Positions 9,605-18,889 of a stretch of 26,291 nt of DNA are shown here, one piece after another. Position numbers and translations under genes: made by a program. The stretch spans positions 579,492 to 605,782 of the forward strand of contig BFEA01000007.1 of NCBI GenBank assembly GCA_003427395.1, in the 5' to 3' direction. The notes under the pieces are model-generated. The model searched no databases. It was not told the DNA's origin and saw only the letters and a program-made list of their open reading frames with translations. How positions within the stretch are numbered: the first letter of the stretch is position 1; each line of letters starts with the position of its first letter. This DNA comes from Chara braunii. Its lineage: Eukaryota; Streptophyta; Charophyceae; Charales; Characeae.

Positions 9605-11483
9605 TCTGACTCTTCTTCGCTTACAATTGCATTGAGTGAATGCGTCATGTGATCATGTTCGTGTGATTACACTGTGAGATCGTTTCGATGAACTGTACCA
9701 CGTGACCGTTTTGTGTGACTGCACGAGGGTGTGAGCGTGCCGGTTGGCACATGTTCACGTGATTGAATGGTTGGTTAGTAGTGGTGAAAGTTAGATTGTG
9801 CCCTAGTGCGTGACCGAGTAAGTCTGCAAATGAATGAGAGTGGGCTTTTATGTTTTGGAGGGAACGCTGGGGCGATTTTCATTGGCTACATTTTATGGCC
9901 TTGATTGTTGAATGAATGGGGAGAAAAAAAGCAATATTGAGAAAAATCTCTTACACGCTTGCTAAATTTTTGCTTGATTGTGACTAAAAATATGTGATTC
10001 TATTCGGGCTGGATCAGCTTCAACTCGGTGAAAATAGCTTGAGTTCACCCGTTATAGTTCGTCAGGCCTTGGCTACATGGTGAGAACGCATTGAGCACAT
10101 TTTTCTTACTTGCTCTCAAAAAACTTGTCCCTTGTCGATCTCCACCTGGCGAAAGTTGTTGGAGTACTCAGGCAATTTTCTCAGATTCAGTTCCTACATG
10201 TTTTAACGAAATTTGGTGCGGAATGACTAAATATCTGTGGTTAGGACTTTAGGGCGAAGGGCCTAGGCTCTGAGCACCAACCATATCGATCCCTTTGCAA
10301 AAGTGGTATCGATGAGAAAAGGGTTTGTTTTGGATCAGGTCGGGCTGTGCTTAAGGTCGAGTATTGAGTTTGGATCCTCAGCTTCAAAGTTGAGGCTCGT
10401 GCCGGACGAGTTCCTACTCGAGTAAATGCGTCCAAAGACCTTGCACACTGTATAGCAGTTAAAGCCTATAATTAACAAGAGAACCTCTTCGTCCGTTGTT
10501 CCGTCTGGGGTACACGGAAAACTCTTTACTCCCCTCTCTTGATGGTATTCCAAAACGACAAATTTGAGTTCTGATAACTACAACGGGTCTGCGAAATCGT
10601 GGTCATTTGTCAGACCCCTGCATTTTGATTGATTATTTCGGGGTTTATCTTGTGAGTAACTGAGGGTTAGTGTCTCAGTCAAGTGAAAACAACACAACGA
10701 AGTTTTGAGAGGAGCGTTAGTTGCCCACCGCTTTCTATCCCTCCTCGACAGGCTGTAGCCAGTACTATGAAGGGGGCAGGGTAACTGTAGGAGGGGCAGG
10801 CTGGGTGAGGATGTCCTACGTCTCTCACTGAACAAAAGAGACCTTTATAGGTTAGTAGTGAGTGTAAGAGGGAAGTATTGTATGAGAGTGGACCAGTGAT
10901 AGGTGGTGCACTTGTTATCATTGAGGGCTAGTATCCAAGCGCAGTTCATTTTATCATTCAACTGGTACCCAAGGGTCTGAGCGTCCGCTAAGGCTCTGGT
11001 GACCCGTAAATGGATAAAACTTAATCGGTGTCTAATTAGACACAGGATATTGGAAACTAGACACTGATTATTGTAAACCAAAGTTGGGAAAATCCAGAAC
11101 ATATCCGGACAGTTTAATGCAGACGCAAGTAAATCAACGCGGGATCGAACAAACTAGTGAAGAATCTGAGGTTTGAGGATTGGGCACAGTCTCAACTCAC
11201 TTATGCCTGGACTTGGTGAAAACAAGCGTTACTAACAGCGAATGAGCCCAGATTCAGCTAATTCGGTGCGGACTCATTAAACTCAGTACAGACTTTGCAA
11301 GATCAGCACAGGATCCATCAGCAATTATCCATCCACTTCTTTTCTAAGTTGCTTAGACTTCCTAACTAGTGTTAGTAGCCTACTTACCAAAGTAGGTCGA
11401 GATGATACCCCTTTGAGACCAGTTTTCAGCGGACATCATGACTTCTATGCACAGTGGTAAAGTGTGAGATATTCCGTAAAAAG
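9605..11483. other. 1.9 kb without a supported gene
   Basis: No protein family or RNA gene was recognised. Minus-strand open frames at 10241-11102 have biased, unstructured translations and are not called. It contains CACGTG hexamers near 9708 and 9755 and a 16-bp perfect palindrome at 11028-11043. In the one-element model this is LTR sequence. Confidence 0.55.
11028..11043. repeat. 16-bp perfect palindrome
   Basis: GTGTCTAATTAGACAC reads the same on both strands, with AGACAC repeated about 20 bp downstream. It could be a protein-binding site. No function is assigned. Confidence 0.85.
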
Positions 11484-11738
11484 ATGGAATGCGAGGGTGT
11501 GCTAAGGGTAACTAACTCACTACACCGGGGTACATCAGAAGGCTGGGAAGAGAGAGTGGCACGGGAATTTCGTCGTCAAAAACCTTTCATGACGGAGTAC
11601 GCGCTAACGCTGGTGAGAGACCAAAAACTCATTGAGTACACATATTATATTCATGGATCTGACGGAAGATTACACAGTACCCTCTCATCTGTAGAATCCG
11701 TTGAGGAAGCAAAGAAGGTGGTTGCTAGAAATCAGTAA
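11484..11738 (+). CDS. hypothetical 84-residue protein
   Basis: The frame is open from 11442, but the first ATG is 11484, in AAGATGG context (A at -3 and G at +4). The product is charged, with a predicted helix-strand mix: VAREFRRQKPF, then hydrophobic strands YALTLV and YTYYIHG, then a helix rich in E, K and A ending VEEAKKVV. No family recognised. The alternating pattern YALTLVRD...YTYYIHG loosely resembles the central strand pair of the larger tandem family downstream (12482-15805), but not enough to call it a member. It lies about 740 bp before the next ORF, separated by a 12-bp minisatellite. Confidence 0.38.
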   Translation: MECEGVLRVTNSLHRGTSEGWEERVAREFRRQKPFMTEYALTLVRDQKLIEYTYYIHGSDGRLHSTLSSVESVEEAKKVVARNQ

Positions 11739-12007
11739 GAAGGTTCAGTCTTCAATTCTGAGAAAAGGCAAGTTCGCATCAGACGAGGACAAGTTAGAGA
11801 AAACGAACCAGTTTCGGAAACGGATCACAACAAGGCACACAACATATCAACAAAATACATACGACAATTGTATCAATCGGCATTTAAGCAGCGGTCAACC
11901 AGGTTTTTTTTTTTTCTTTCTTTCTTGTCAGCAATTAGTCAAGTGGTATTCATCTCTCTATCGGCACTCATTCAGTTTTCTGGTTAGCAGTCAATCAGCT
12001 TCCTGAT

Positions 12008-12230
12008 CAGTACTCAGAACAGTACTCAAGACAGTGCTCAGAACTGCACTCAGAACAGTACTTAAAACAGTGTTCAGAACTGCGCTCAGAACAGTACTCA
12101 AAACAGAACTCAGAACTGTAAACAAAACTGTGCTTGGAGCTGTACTGAGGACAGTACTCGAAAACAGCACTCAGAGCAAAATTCGGTGTCCAAGGCAATA
12201 CTCGGAACGGTACTTAGAGCGGTATTAAAG
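12008..12230. repeat. 12-bp minisatellite, about 18 diverged units
   Basis: Units follow the pattern CAGTACTCAGAA with substitutions and rare 1-bp indels, decaying into CAGT-rich sequence up to about 12420. Because the period is a multiple of three, both strands show open frames with four-residue repeats. Those are by-products and are not called as genes. It lies directly upstream of the ORF at 12482. Confidence 0.88.
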
Positions 12231-12481
12231 TGTTACTCAGTTACTGCACGATCAGTATTTAATTGCTATTCAGTTTTTACTTCATCAACACCCAATGGCA
12301 TTCTAATCAGTTTTCAGTCAGCAGTTTGCAACAGTTAATCTATATTCCGAAAACAGCATTTCAGAAAAAACATTCCCGGAACAGCATCTAGAACGGTATT
12401 TCAAAGGACATTCAAACAGCAGACCCCTCTTTAATCAAGCGGTTTTTTTCCTCTGTCTGTGAGTAACTACCTACCAAACAC

Positions 12482-13072
12482 ATGAGAGAGATCAATCCCA
12501 TCACAGTTGACCAGTCAGTTCTTGACAGGCTTAACCAGATTGCTGCCAACGAAAGTTTTCCCTACAAGTACGTCAGGATTGATGAGTTCAAACGTGAAGA
12601 TTTGTCTATCTTCATCGCTCTAACTGAGTTCGCTGAAGGTACAGTCAGTGACCTACGGATCTTCCTGAAAAAGGAAAATGAGACACACCCTCATTTTAAT
12701 GCAGTATGGGCAGCAGCAGCCGGGTATGTGCAGTGGAAACCGGAGAGATTCCAGGGGAATACAAAGCTAGTCTATAGCTTTGGTCCTAAGTTGTTCACTG
12801 ACTATCTCAAGCCTCCGGTCCCCTACTACCTCATTGACGGCTCTTATTGGGGTGTACTGGTGGACTTGGCCAAGAGATACAGATCGCCGGCAGTGATCGA
12901 CTATGAGTCGGAGGCGGTGATCGAGCCTTCAGAGTTTCCGCATCTCAGGAGGGGCATTTTCTCTCAACCATATCTTCCCACTCTATGGAAGGAGTTTTGT
13001 GCCATGGTTGACTTCCGTATCATGGGACTTGGCTGGAAACGCTTGGAACTAGTAGGGTTCAGTTGGCTCTAA
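12482..13072 (+). CDS. tandem-family protein, copy A (196 residues, intact)
   Basis: ATG at 12482 gives an uninterrupted 196-residue frame of unknown function. It has the shared layout of the family found again before gag: FPYKYVRI (residues 26-33), a hydrophobic strand pair followed by an acidic turn and LRIFLKKE (about 41-65), a W-A-rich helix (about 74-84), and a W-G-V-L-V-D-L-A box (about 124-131). A C-terminal extension of about 60 residues is not seen in the other copies. No signal peptide, membrane segment or zinc site is visible. It lies upstream of the primer binding site, unlike its paralogues, so in the one-element model it would be encoded inside the LTR. Otherwise it belongs to another insertion or marks a rearrangement. 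It is the least damaged member. Confidence 0.62.
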   Translation: MREINPITVDQSVLDRLNQIAANESFPYKYVRIDEFKREDLSIFIALTEFAEGTVSDLRIFLKKENETHPHFNAVWAAAAGYVQWKPERFQGNTKLVYSFGPKLFTDYLKPPVPYYLIDGSYWGVLVDLAKRYRSPAVIDYESEAVIEPSEFPHLRRGIFSQPYLPTLWKEFCAMVDFRIMGLGWKRLELVGFSWL

Positions 13073-13635
13073 ATTCATAAGCCACAGGCTCAGAGAGTAC
13101 GAAAGCATGGCAAGAAGCTCAAACGACAGACAGTAAAAGTGACAGATGGAGAGTAAAGTTCAGAGGGTTGAGTGAGGACTCTTGATTGATGCTGGTCATG
13201 CTTTCTTTCATATGTACTCCCTGAGACTATTAAGAGTTTTCATTTTTCCCTCATTTATTTGACTCTGTCTTTGCTCGAGTTGGTCTGTCTTGCCTCTTGC
13301 ATTGTTTTTGCTTGACGATTGCTTCGTGAATGATTATGTCACAGTTCTCGAAATCGGATTGATATGAATGATGCATGCATAGCACCTCACAATATTATGA
13401 TTACTTATTTGCATGATTCTCTGATGTTCCGAATCAAAATAAAAGATTCCTAAGACCGGGGACCGGCGAAGACCGCAATTGAAGGGTCTCGCTCGAAGCC
13501 GGACGCACACAACAGGAAGGGATTTGCATTATTTAATTTATTTTATTTATTGCAAGCACAAGCAAAATCCTGCGTAACAACCTGTTGGCTTCCCGGTCTC
13601 CCGAAGTGGTTTGACTGGAAAAAGTGCGACAAAAA
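13073..13635 (+). other. non-coding stretch with polyadenylation-like signal, proposed 3' end of LTR
   Basis: No gene. It contains AATAAA at about 13437, a GC-rich block with GACCGGGGACCGG at 13455-13467, an AT-rich block (13530-13556), and ends GTGCGACA before AAAA and the primer site. The terminal CGACA is the inverted match of TGTCG at 5839 and 24908. Confidence 0.5.
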
Positions 13636-13653
13636 TAGCGTCGTTGTCGGGGA
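13636..13653 (+). promoter_or_regulatory. primer binding site, tRNA-Asp-like
   Basis: TAGCGTCGTTGTCGGGGA matches 15 of 18 positions of the site complementary to the tRNA-Asp(GUC) 3' end, as used by plant Athila and Tat elements. The three differences are G-to-A, C-to-T and C-to-T transitions. It follows a CGACA terminus by four A residues, the usual spacing after an LTR end. The overlapping 13651-13674 forms an 11-bp hairpin (one G-T pair, two-base loop) that could structure the leader RNA. It marks minus-strand DNA synthesis priming if functional. The reference sequence is recalled, not searched. Confidence 0.58.
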
Positions 13654-13914
13654 CATGAAAAAATTTTCGTGTCCGGAAAGAGTCTTGGTTATTATCATCT
13701 TTGAGTTTTGATTAGGGCGTGAGAACTGTTAATAATGTTATGAGTTTCATGTTAATTTTATTATTTTCATTCCACACTGGACTAGAGAAAGGAGATTGAT
13801 ATTATTGATTGGAGAGAATCAGACTTGAATTCATGTATGCCTCATGAGCCTATGATGTCTTTTGAGTACTGAGAAGGGAAAGGAAGAATCAAGAGTTCAG
13901 GGAATTCATCAAGA

Positions 13915-14328
13915 ATGCTAACTTCTGATGCAATGAGAGAACTTTCGAAAGTAACTACCAAAGGAATATTCCCCTATCAGTATGAGCATTGTTGGGTCTA
14001 CCGTTCATGCAATTCAGCCATCAGCGTAGTGCTGACTCATTTCTTGGAGGGAGATATTTATGATATTCGTCCCTATGTTCAGAAGGAAGACTGTGACGAT
14101 GGTGAGACCTTCAACTCGCTATGGAAAATTGCAATCCAGTCTCTTTACGATGAGAAGGCAGAATTAACTAAGCAGAAGAAGAAAGTGGAGTGGGGTTTAA
14201 TGCCAGTGACAAATGAGACTGCTCCGATTCCTCCTATACCTAACAGTTATTGTAATGGAACTAACTGGCTGCTGATAATCAACATGGTATTAACAAGGGA
14301 GAAAAGAAGCGGTGGTCATGAGAACTAA
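13915..14328 (+). CDS. tandem-family protein, copy B (137 residues)
   Basis: This is the first ORF after the primer site (262 bp leader); ATG at 13915. Family layout: IFPYQYEH (residues 18-25), VVLTHFLEGDIYDIRPYVQK (38-57), a helix LWKIAIQSLYDEKAEL (about 70-85), a proline-rich loop APIPPIPNS, and a terminal WLLIINMVL box (about 117-125). It reads as a complete domain without the copy-A extension. After the stop, the same frame stays open to about 14457 but loses the family pattern. Unknown function. Its place between leader and gag matches the extra ORF1 of Ogre-type elements, although no sequence similarity to Ogre ORF1 was recognised. Confidence 0.6.
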   Translation: MLTSDAMRELSKVTTKGIFPYQYEHCWVYRSCNSAISVVLTHFLEGDIYDIRPYVQKEDCDDGETFNSLWKIAIQSLYDEKAELTKQKKKVEWGLMPVTNETAPIPPIPNSYCNGTNWLLIINMVLTREKRSGGHEN

Positions 14329-14365
14329 AAAGATTTCAGCAGAAAAAATCAGGCAGAGAAAGTAA

Positions 14366-14806
14366 AAATTCGGCAGAGGTTCAGGCCCGAGTCAAGAGAA
14401 AGTCGAATGTCTCCTAAAGTCCTTGAATACTCTAAGCAAGAAAGAGGTGTTCTCATGTGAGGTTGTCAGATATGAGATGGTCGAGAGCGGATGGGAGCAG
14501 GAACGATTATACATACTGACATTCTATTTCACGGAATTGGACGTGTATGATGTGAGAATTTATGTCTTAAAGGAGAAAAGTGTTGAAGCAGTATATGGGA
14601 GATGATGAGGATTTGCTGAGGAGGTGGTACTAAGAGAGAAAGAGAGATTTGAGAGGGAAAATAAAAATTTCACAGGATCTACTCGATTTACTATCTTTGA
14701 GGGATTTCTAGCTCCTCCCTTGTCTGATATAATTTTGTCAAAAGATAGTTGGTCTCCAGTGATTGGGTTTGCCTTGAAAGTGAAACGAGATCAAAGAGTC
14801 AGATGA
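14366..14806 (+). pseudogene. tandem-family protein, copy C (broken)
   Basis: The frame is open from 14366 with no ATG at a suitable place. It shows VVRYEMVESG, then LYILTFYFTELDVYDVRIYV and a K-E turn, very like copy D over the same stretch (about half the residues identical by eye). Two adjacent TGA codons at 14603-14608 interrupt it. The same frame resumes with a charged helix (LREKERFERENKNF) and ends in a WSPVIGFALK box. The final TGA (14804-14806) overlaps the ATG of copy D in an ATGA arrangement, as in stop-restart gene pairs, though this may be chance. Formerly this was probably a separate ORF or a module of a polyprotein. Confidence 0.55.
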
Positions 14807-15261
14807 GTCGACGCTATGTACCTTTGAGAGAGAAACCTGAGCTTAGACTGATTAGAGGCCATGAAGGGTTGAGTAAGGTTAAATCAGATAAACTGCTAAA
14901 TTCTCTTAATTTTATAGCATGTAGGGCCGTAATCCCTTATGAAATCGTGAGGTATGAAGCAATAAAGAAACCAGAACGGGAACAGGACAGTCTATATGTT
15001 CTTACATGCTATTTCACTGATCTTGATGAGTATGATATTGGGATTTACGTGTCAAAACAAAGGTTTGAGGAGTGTAGAAAATGTGTGTGTTGGCAACGGG
15101 CATCAGATCTATTGCATGATGAGAAAAGTAGATTAGAGCGAGAGGGAATGAACTTTTCCTTTAGCACCTATGTCAGACCTTTTGTTGGGGTGCCATCTCC
15201 AACTGTTGAGGGACTCACATTCCCAAGAAACAATTGGTATGCCATGATAAAGTTTGCATAA
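14803..15261 (+). CDS. tandem-family protein, copy D (152 residues)
   Basis: ATG at 14803 gives 152 residues; the frame is open back to 14749. A basic N-terminal lead (RRYVPLREK) precedes VIPYEIVRYE, then LYVLTCYFTDLDEYDIGIYV, a helix with DLLHDEKSRLERE, a proline and glycine loop, and NNWYAMIKFA at the end, which is the full family pattern. Copies C and D share LL-SLN before the PY/RYE box, so the duplication unit starts before that point. Fully open, so it could still be expressed from the element RNA. Function unknown. A fold of alternating strands and helices is likely. Confidence 0.58.
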   Translation: MSRRYVPLREKPELRLIRGHEGLSKVKSDKLLNSLNFIACRAVIPYEIVRYEAIKKPEREQDSLYVLTCYFTDLDEYDIGIYVSKQRFEECRKCVCWQRASDLLHDEKSRLEREGMNFSFSTYVRPFVGVPSPTVEGLTFPRNNWYAMIKFA

Positions 15262-15805
15262 AAAGTGAAGAGGGCCCACGAAGAATACTCTCAGTAGTCA
15301 GGATAACTACTGTGAGGGGTAAACTCTATGAGGTGATAGGGTGTGATAATCCTTTTGTGATCCTGAGATATGAGACTTGTGTGAGAGGGTCCATAATATT
15401 TCACATCTCAGTGGTCAAATTTCTGAGTACTGGCAGCCTGGACGTACGGATTTATGTACCCGCAGGCCTAGAAAAGGAAGATGATTACTTGAAGTGTCAG
15501 ACAGGTGTTTATATTAGTCTCATAAGAATCAAGGAGTGGCCAGCGAAGTTAAAGAGAAAGGTAAGCTGGGGAAGGAAGTAAGGCAATTTGAACGGTTCCC
15601 TGAGTTCTCAATTGCTAAGGGATTTGAAGACAGGAGAGATTGGATGCCTCTGCTGGAAGCTATTGCTGAGATTGGTAGAGCGAGAGAAAAAGACTTCACT
15701 TTGATGGTAAAATTAATATTTTTGAGTACCTTTGAACATAGATTCGAGATCCCTGATTATGTCCAACCTGAGATCTACCTTTCAGATATTGCTTATAATG
15801 TTTAG
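15262..15805 (+). pseudogene. tandem-family protein, copy E (frameshifted)
   Basis: The N-terminal half lies in the frame 15262-15581 (FVILRYETCVRG, ISVVKFLSTGSLDVRIYV). The C-terminal half lies in another frame, 15536-15805 (VKEKGKLGKEV helix and RDWMPLLEAIAE box), so an indel near 15540-15580 splits it. No ATG begins it, as if it once followed copy D in one frame. From about 15690 the sequence KDFTLMVKLIFLSTFEHRFEIPDYV resembles another strand-pair start, perhaps a partial sixth copy. Ends TAG at 15803-15805. Confidence 0.5.
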
Positions 15806-15807
15806 CA

Positions 15808-15990
15808 ATGCCCAGCTTGACTGAACAGCTGACACTAAGAGTTGTGTTGGAAGGTAGAATAGTCAAGGTAGAAGGGACTCCTCGGATCTCTAACAAGAAT
15901 CTTTCAACTCTAGATGAGCTTGAGTTTTTGCAGTCTTTCTTTGACCGCATAAGAGATTCTGCCTTAAGAATTGTTACTGACCAGACTTAG
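15808..15990 (+). CDS. small hypothetical ORF before gag, possibly end of the tandem cluster
   Basis: A 60-codon frame begins with ATG at 15808, three bases after the copy E stop. It encodes strand-rich LTLRVVLEGRIVKVEG, followed by a helix (LDELEFLQSFFDRIRDS). It does not clearly show the family boxes. It may be the C-terminal tail of a decayed copy or spacer protein. No known family. Confidence 0.3.
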   Translation: MPSLTEQLTLRVVLEGRIVKVEGTPRISNKNLSTLDELEFLQSFFDRIRDSALRIVTDQT

Positions 15991-16419
15991 ATAAGTTATC
16001 TATTAAAGGTGGTGAAAGTGCGAACTACTGAGAGAGTATCATACCACACTTCTCAGGAACGGGTCTCTCTTGCAAGAAGGATCAACAGCGGGCCGTAAAC
16101 AATGCAATTTGATTATGAGATTATACACATGACTTGATATTTTATGATTCGGGGTACTATAAAGGGGTATAATAGAAGATTGAATAGGGATGATGAAAGA
16201 GGGAAGGTTGAGAAGGAGTGCACTGCCCTTGATCACTACCCAATCTATTATTGCTTATGTTCTATATGTACAGAACCCTCAAGAGGTAGAACATACAAGA
16301 GAAAAGAGAAACGAGCATGTATCCCTTGCCGAGAAGAGTGAGAGATTGAAAGGCAAAGAAGAAAAGGACAAGAGTGGCATAAAGAGAGAAAAGAATATCC
16401 GGGAAAATCTTTGGTCAAG
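15991..16419 (+). other. spacer before gag
   Basis: 429 bp with no convincing gene. Open frames at 16144-16516 overlap gag and are rich in K, E and R from purine-rich sequence. The sequence just before the gag ATG is purine-rich and ends GGTCAAGATGG, a good start context. Confidence 0.5.
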
Positions 16420-18009
16420 ATGGCAGGACGAGGAAGACCGAGTTCTTCTGCAGGGACCAATGAAGAGGCCTTGGTTGGGGTTATACGGGAACTGGTCGAG
16501 AGAGCAGACACTATAAAAGGAGGATCAGATATTGCAAGAGCGAAGAGGCCAGATGAGAGAATTTCATGTTTCAGAGGGCCTCAAGTTAATGATTTCCTGG
16601 ACGAATATGAATTATTTGGTCTCAGTTATGGCTGGACAGATAAGCAGCGGCTTAAGCATCTTCTATCATACTGTGATACTGACTCAAGGTTAGTTGTTCA
16701 GGAACTAATGGAAGGTGTCACTACATGGGAAGAGGTCAAAGAGAGAATGAAAAATGAATTTGAGAAGGACTCAGTCCCAACTACAACCAAGGATTTACTC
16801 AACCTCAGGAGAGCTAAATATGACACTTTCAATGTTTTTCTTCAGACCTTCATCCGAACAGCAAGAACAATTCCATATTTGGACGAAGCCCAGAGATGTC
16901 ATATATTTTTGACAAATTTTACTGACACTGAAAGGCAGGCAGTTCTTAACCAGGCAAAGCATTACCCTCTCAGATGGGATGAAATGGTCGCAATTGTAAG
17001 AACTCTACTTACAGTCTCTCATAAGAACTGGTCACAAGATCAGATCGGTACTTTGACCTAGGACTGGGAGACTGAGAATGGTATGAACAGAGGAAACAAT
17101 CTGAGTGCTGAGAATATTCTTCAGAAAGTGATGGCTAACTTAATGTCTTCAAGGGCTGCAATTCATGTTGTGGATGACAGAGGGAAGAAGAAAGTTGAAA
17201 GTGAAGAGGATGAGGATGATGATGATGACAATGAGGGCTATGGTAAGAAGAGAGATTATTCTAGATCCAAAAGGAATGGAAAGAATGGTGATGGAGGAAG
17301 CAGAGAAAGAAGAAAATATGATGAGCGTTCTAAGAGGAGTTTTACTTGCTACTACTGTGGTGAAGGGGGTCACACTAGCACTTATTGCAAGCCTCTTGAG
17401 AAGGATGTAAGGAGTGGGGTGGCAAAGAAAGATGCAATGGGCCATGTCTGTGATAGTTCATGGAATAAGCTGGGCCCCAGACATCCGGGAGGTAAGAGGC
17501 TTCTTGCTCTTAAACATAATGAAAAGATGAAGATTAAGAAGAACAGAAAGGTTAATGTAAATGTTCATTTTCTCATTAAAGAATTGCCTAATGAACTAGT
17601 ACAGGGAACAAGTGACCTTCATACCACGATTACGTCATCCTTGCAATCCTTGACATTGACAGAGAGTGTGCCCAGTAAGGTTTTTACAAGTGAGTCTCCA
17701 TTAGAAGGGAATCCTGCTTCTCGGAATCCTTCTGAATTAGTAGAATCGTCTTTCAAGGGGATGGTTCGCTTTCTGGCTAACATGATGTCGTTTCATGACG
17801 ATTTACCCCCAGAACTCGTCATGGAACCTAGTATCCGGATTGGTGAAGTGAAAAATCTTCAAACCCGTATGACGCCTCAAATGATAGAGGAAAAGAAAAA
17901 GAAAAAGGTTGAGGAGTCATTGATTAACATCCTTGATGACCCTGAACAGGAACGTTTACAAGGAAAGAATGAACAGGGGAGAAAGAGCAAAATTTATTCT
18001 CATGAGTGA
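16420..18009 (+). pseudogene. gag: gag (capsid and CCHC nucleocapsid), one internal stop
   Basis: ATG at 16420 opens about 529 codons interrupted by one TAG (17059-17061), with the frame continuing unchanged. Residues about 40-200 have the retrotransposon capsid pattern: a helical domain with FLDEYE, LLSYCD, TWEEVKERMKNEF and FLQTFIRTARTIPYL. An acidic and basic linker follows, then one zinc knuckle, CYYCGEGGHTSTYC (17347-17388), spaced CX2CX4HX4C. The rest is a long linker with LVMEPSIRIGE and a KKKKK tract. The next product, protease, is in the +1 frame and overlaps the gag end by about 70 bp, so a frameshift (programmed or mutational) is needed for Gag-Pol. Assembly of virus-like particles in the cytoplasm is the family role. 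Confidence 0.85.
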
Positions 18010-18886
18010 CTTGGATGATGAGACAGTGTTTTCTGATGTAATTGCTAAAATGCTGGAAGAGACGGAAGTGACATTGTCTTTCAAGGAAGAAATGACACTT
18101 GCACCCAAACTGAGAGAAGAGTTGAAAAAGTTAATTGAGAAGAAAAATTTGGAAGTTAATTACTTGGGATCAGTTTTTCCCAATCAGGTGAACAGATCAC
18201 TACCAGGTTGCAAGATGAGATTCGCAACCATGGGATGTGGACACCTTACAATTCGCATTAACCAAGTGAAGATTCTAGCCCTAGTGGACTCTGGGGTAGA
18301 GATGATACTTCTTTCACGAAGAACGATGTAGGCATGTAATTTGATTATTGATAGGCCTGCCCAAAATGTACTGAGCAATATTGCAGGAGAGTTGTTTGTG
18401 GCAGGGTTTATAGACAATTTGCCTATCCGAGTTGGGACAATGACTGTGGAATTACTGGGTTTTGTAGTGCCGGATCTGGACCATGACTGTATCTTGGGAA
18501 CTCCATTCTTGCATAGGATGGAGACAGTCCAATTTTTCAGTCATGAGGGGTCATCTTGGATCGGCCTACGAGATCCTGAGACTGCTCAGGAACAGACATT
18601 TATGGTCTGTACAAAAAGTGATTTCAAGCATCAACTGTCTGCTGATTCAATCAGAAGAGAAGAGTCTACTGAAAAGATTAGGAGGCTAAAAGCAGACGGA
18701 AAACCATAAGTGAAGGAAGAGATTTCGCTACGTATCAACCAGATTTCGAAAATGATAGAAGCCCTTGGTAATCTTGAGGACGAAGATGGACAAATTGAAG
18801 AATTCAAAAGGGTTGTAGAGAATGCTAAGGGAGGAAAGATGGAGATGAGATTTGCATCGACTCACCTTTTTTTAGGAAAATAGTCA
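17933..18886 (+). pseudogene. pro: retropepsin-type aspartic protease and linker (pol N-terminus), broken
   Basis: In the +1 frame relative to gag. A pre-protease helix region (VIAKMLEETEV, LREELKKLI) is followed by ILALVDSGVEMILLS (DSG at 18287-18295), the catalytic motif of retropepsins, and about 70 residues later by CILGTPFLHRM, the usual ILG-xFL box. One TAG (18329-18331) lies just after the active-site strand. TAA (18707-18709) and TAG (18884-18886) interrupt the following linker. It would process Gag-Pol. The overlap with the gag frame extends back to 17933, but recognisable pol similarity starts near 18000. As it stands, no full protease could be made without readthrough. Confidence 0.8.
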
Positions 18887-18889
18887 CTG

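Larger units (their letters stand above)
5839..13631 (+). repeat. proposed full 5' LTR, about 7.8 kb
   Basis: The start TGTCG (5839) and the sequence CGACA ending at 13631 form a 5-bp terminal inverted repeat of the TG...CA type. The tRNA-Asp-like primer site begins four bases later. An AATAAA lies at about 13437, roughly 190 bp before the proposed end, and a TATA box lies at 7268. No copy of the 13.1-13.6 kb sequence was found between integrase and 24908, which fits a 3' LTR that starts at 24908 and continues outside the window. This LTR would be exceptionally long and would contain three ORFs. Nested insertions are the main alternative. Confidence 0.42.

Noticed and set aside
12007-12228. 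Open frames on both strands with four-residue repeats
   Set aside because: By-product of the 12-bp minisatellite.
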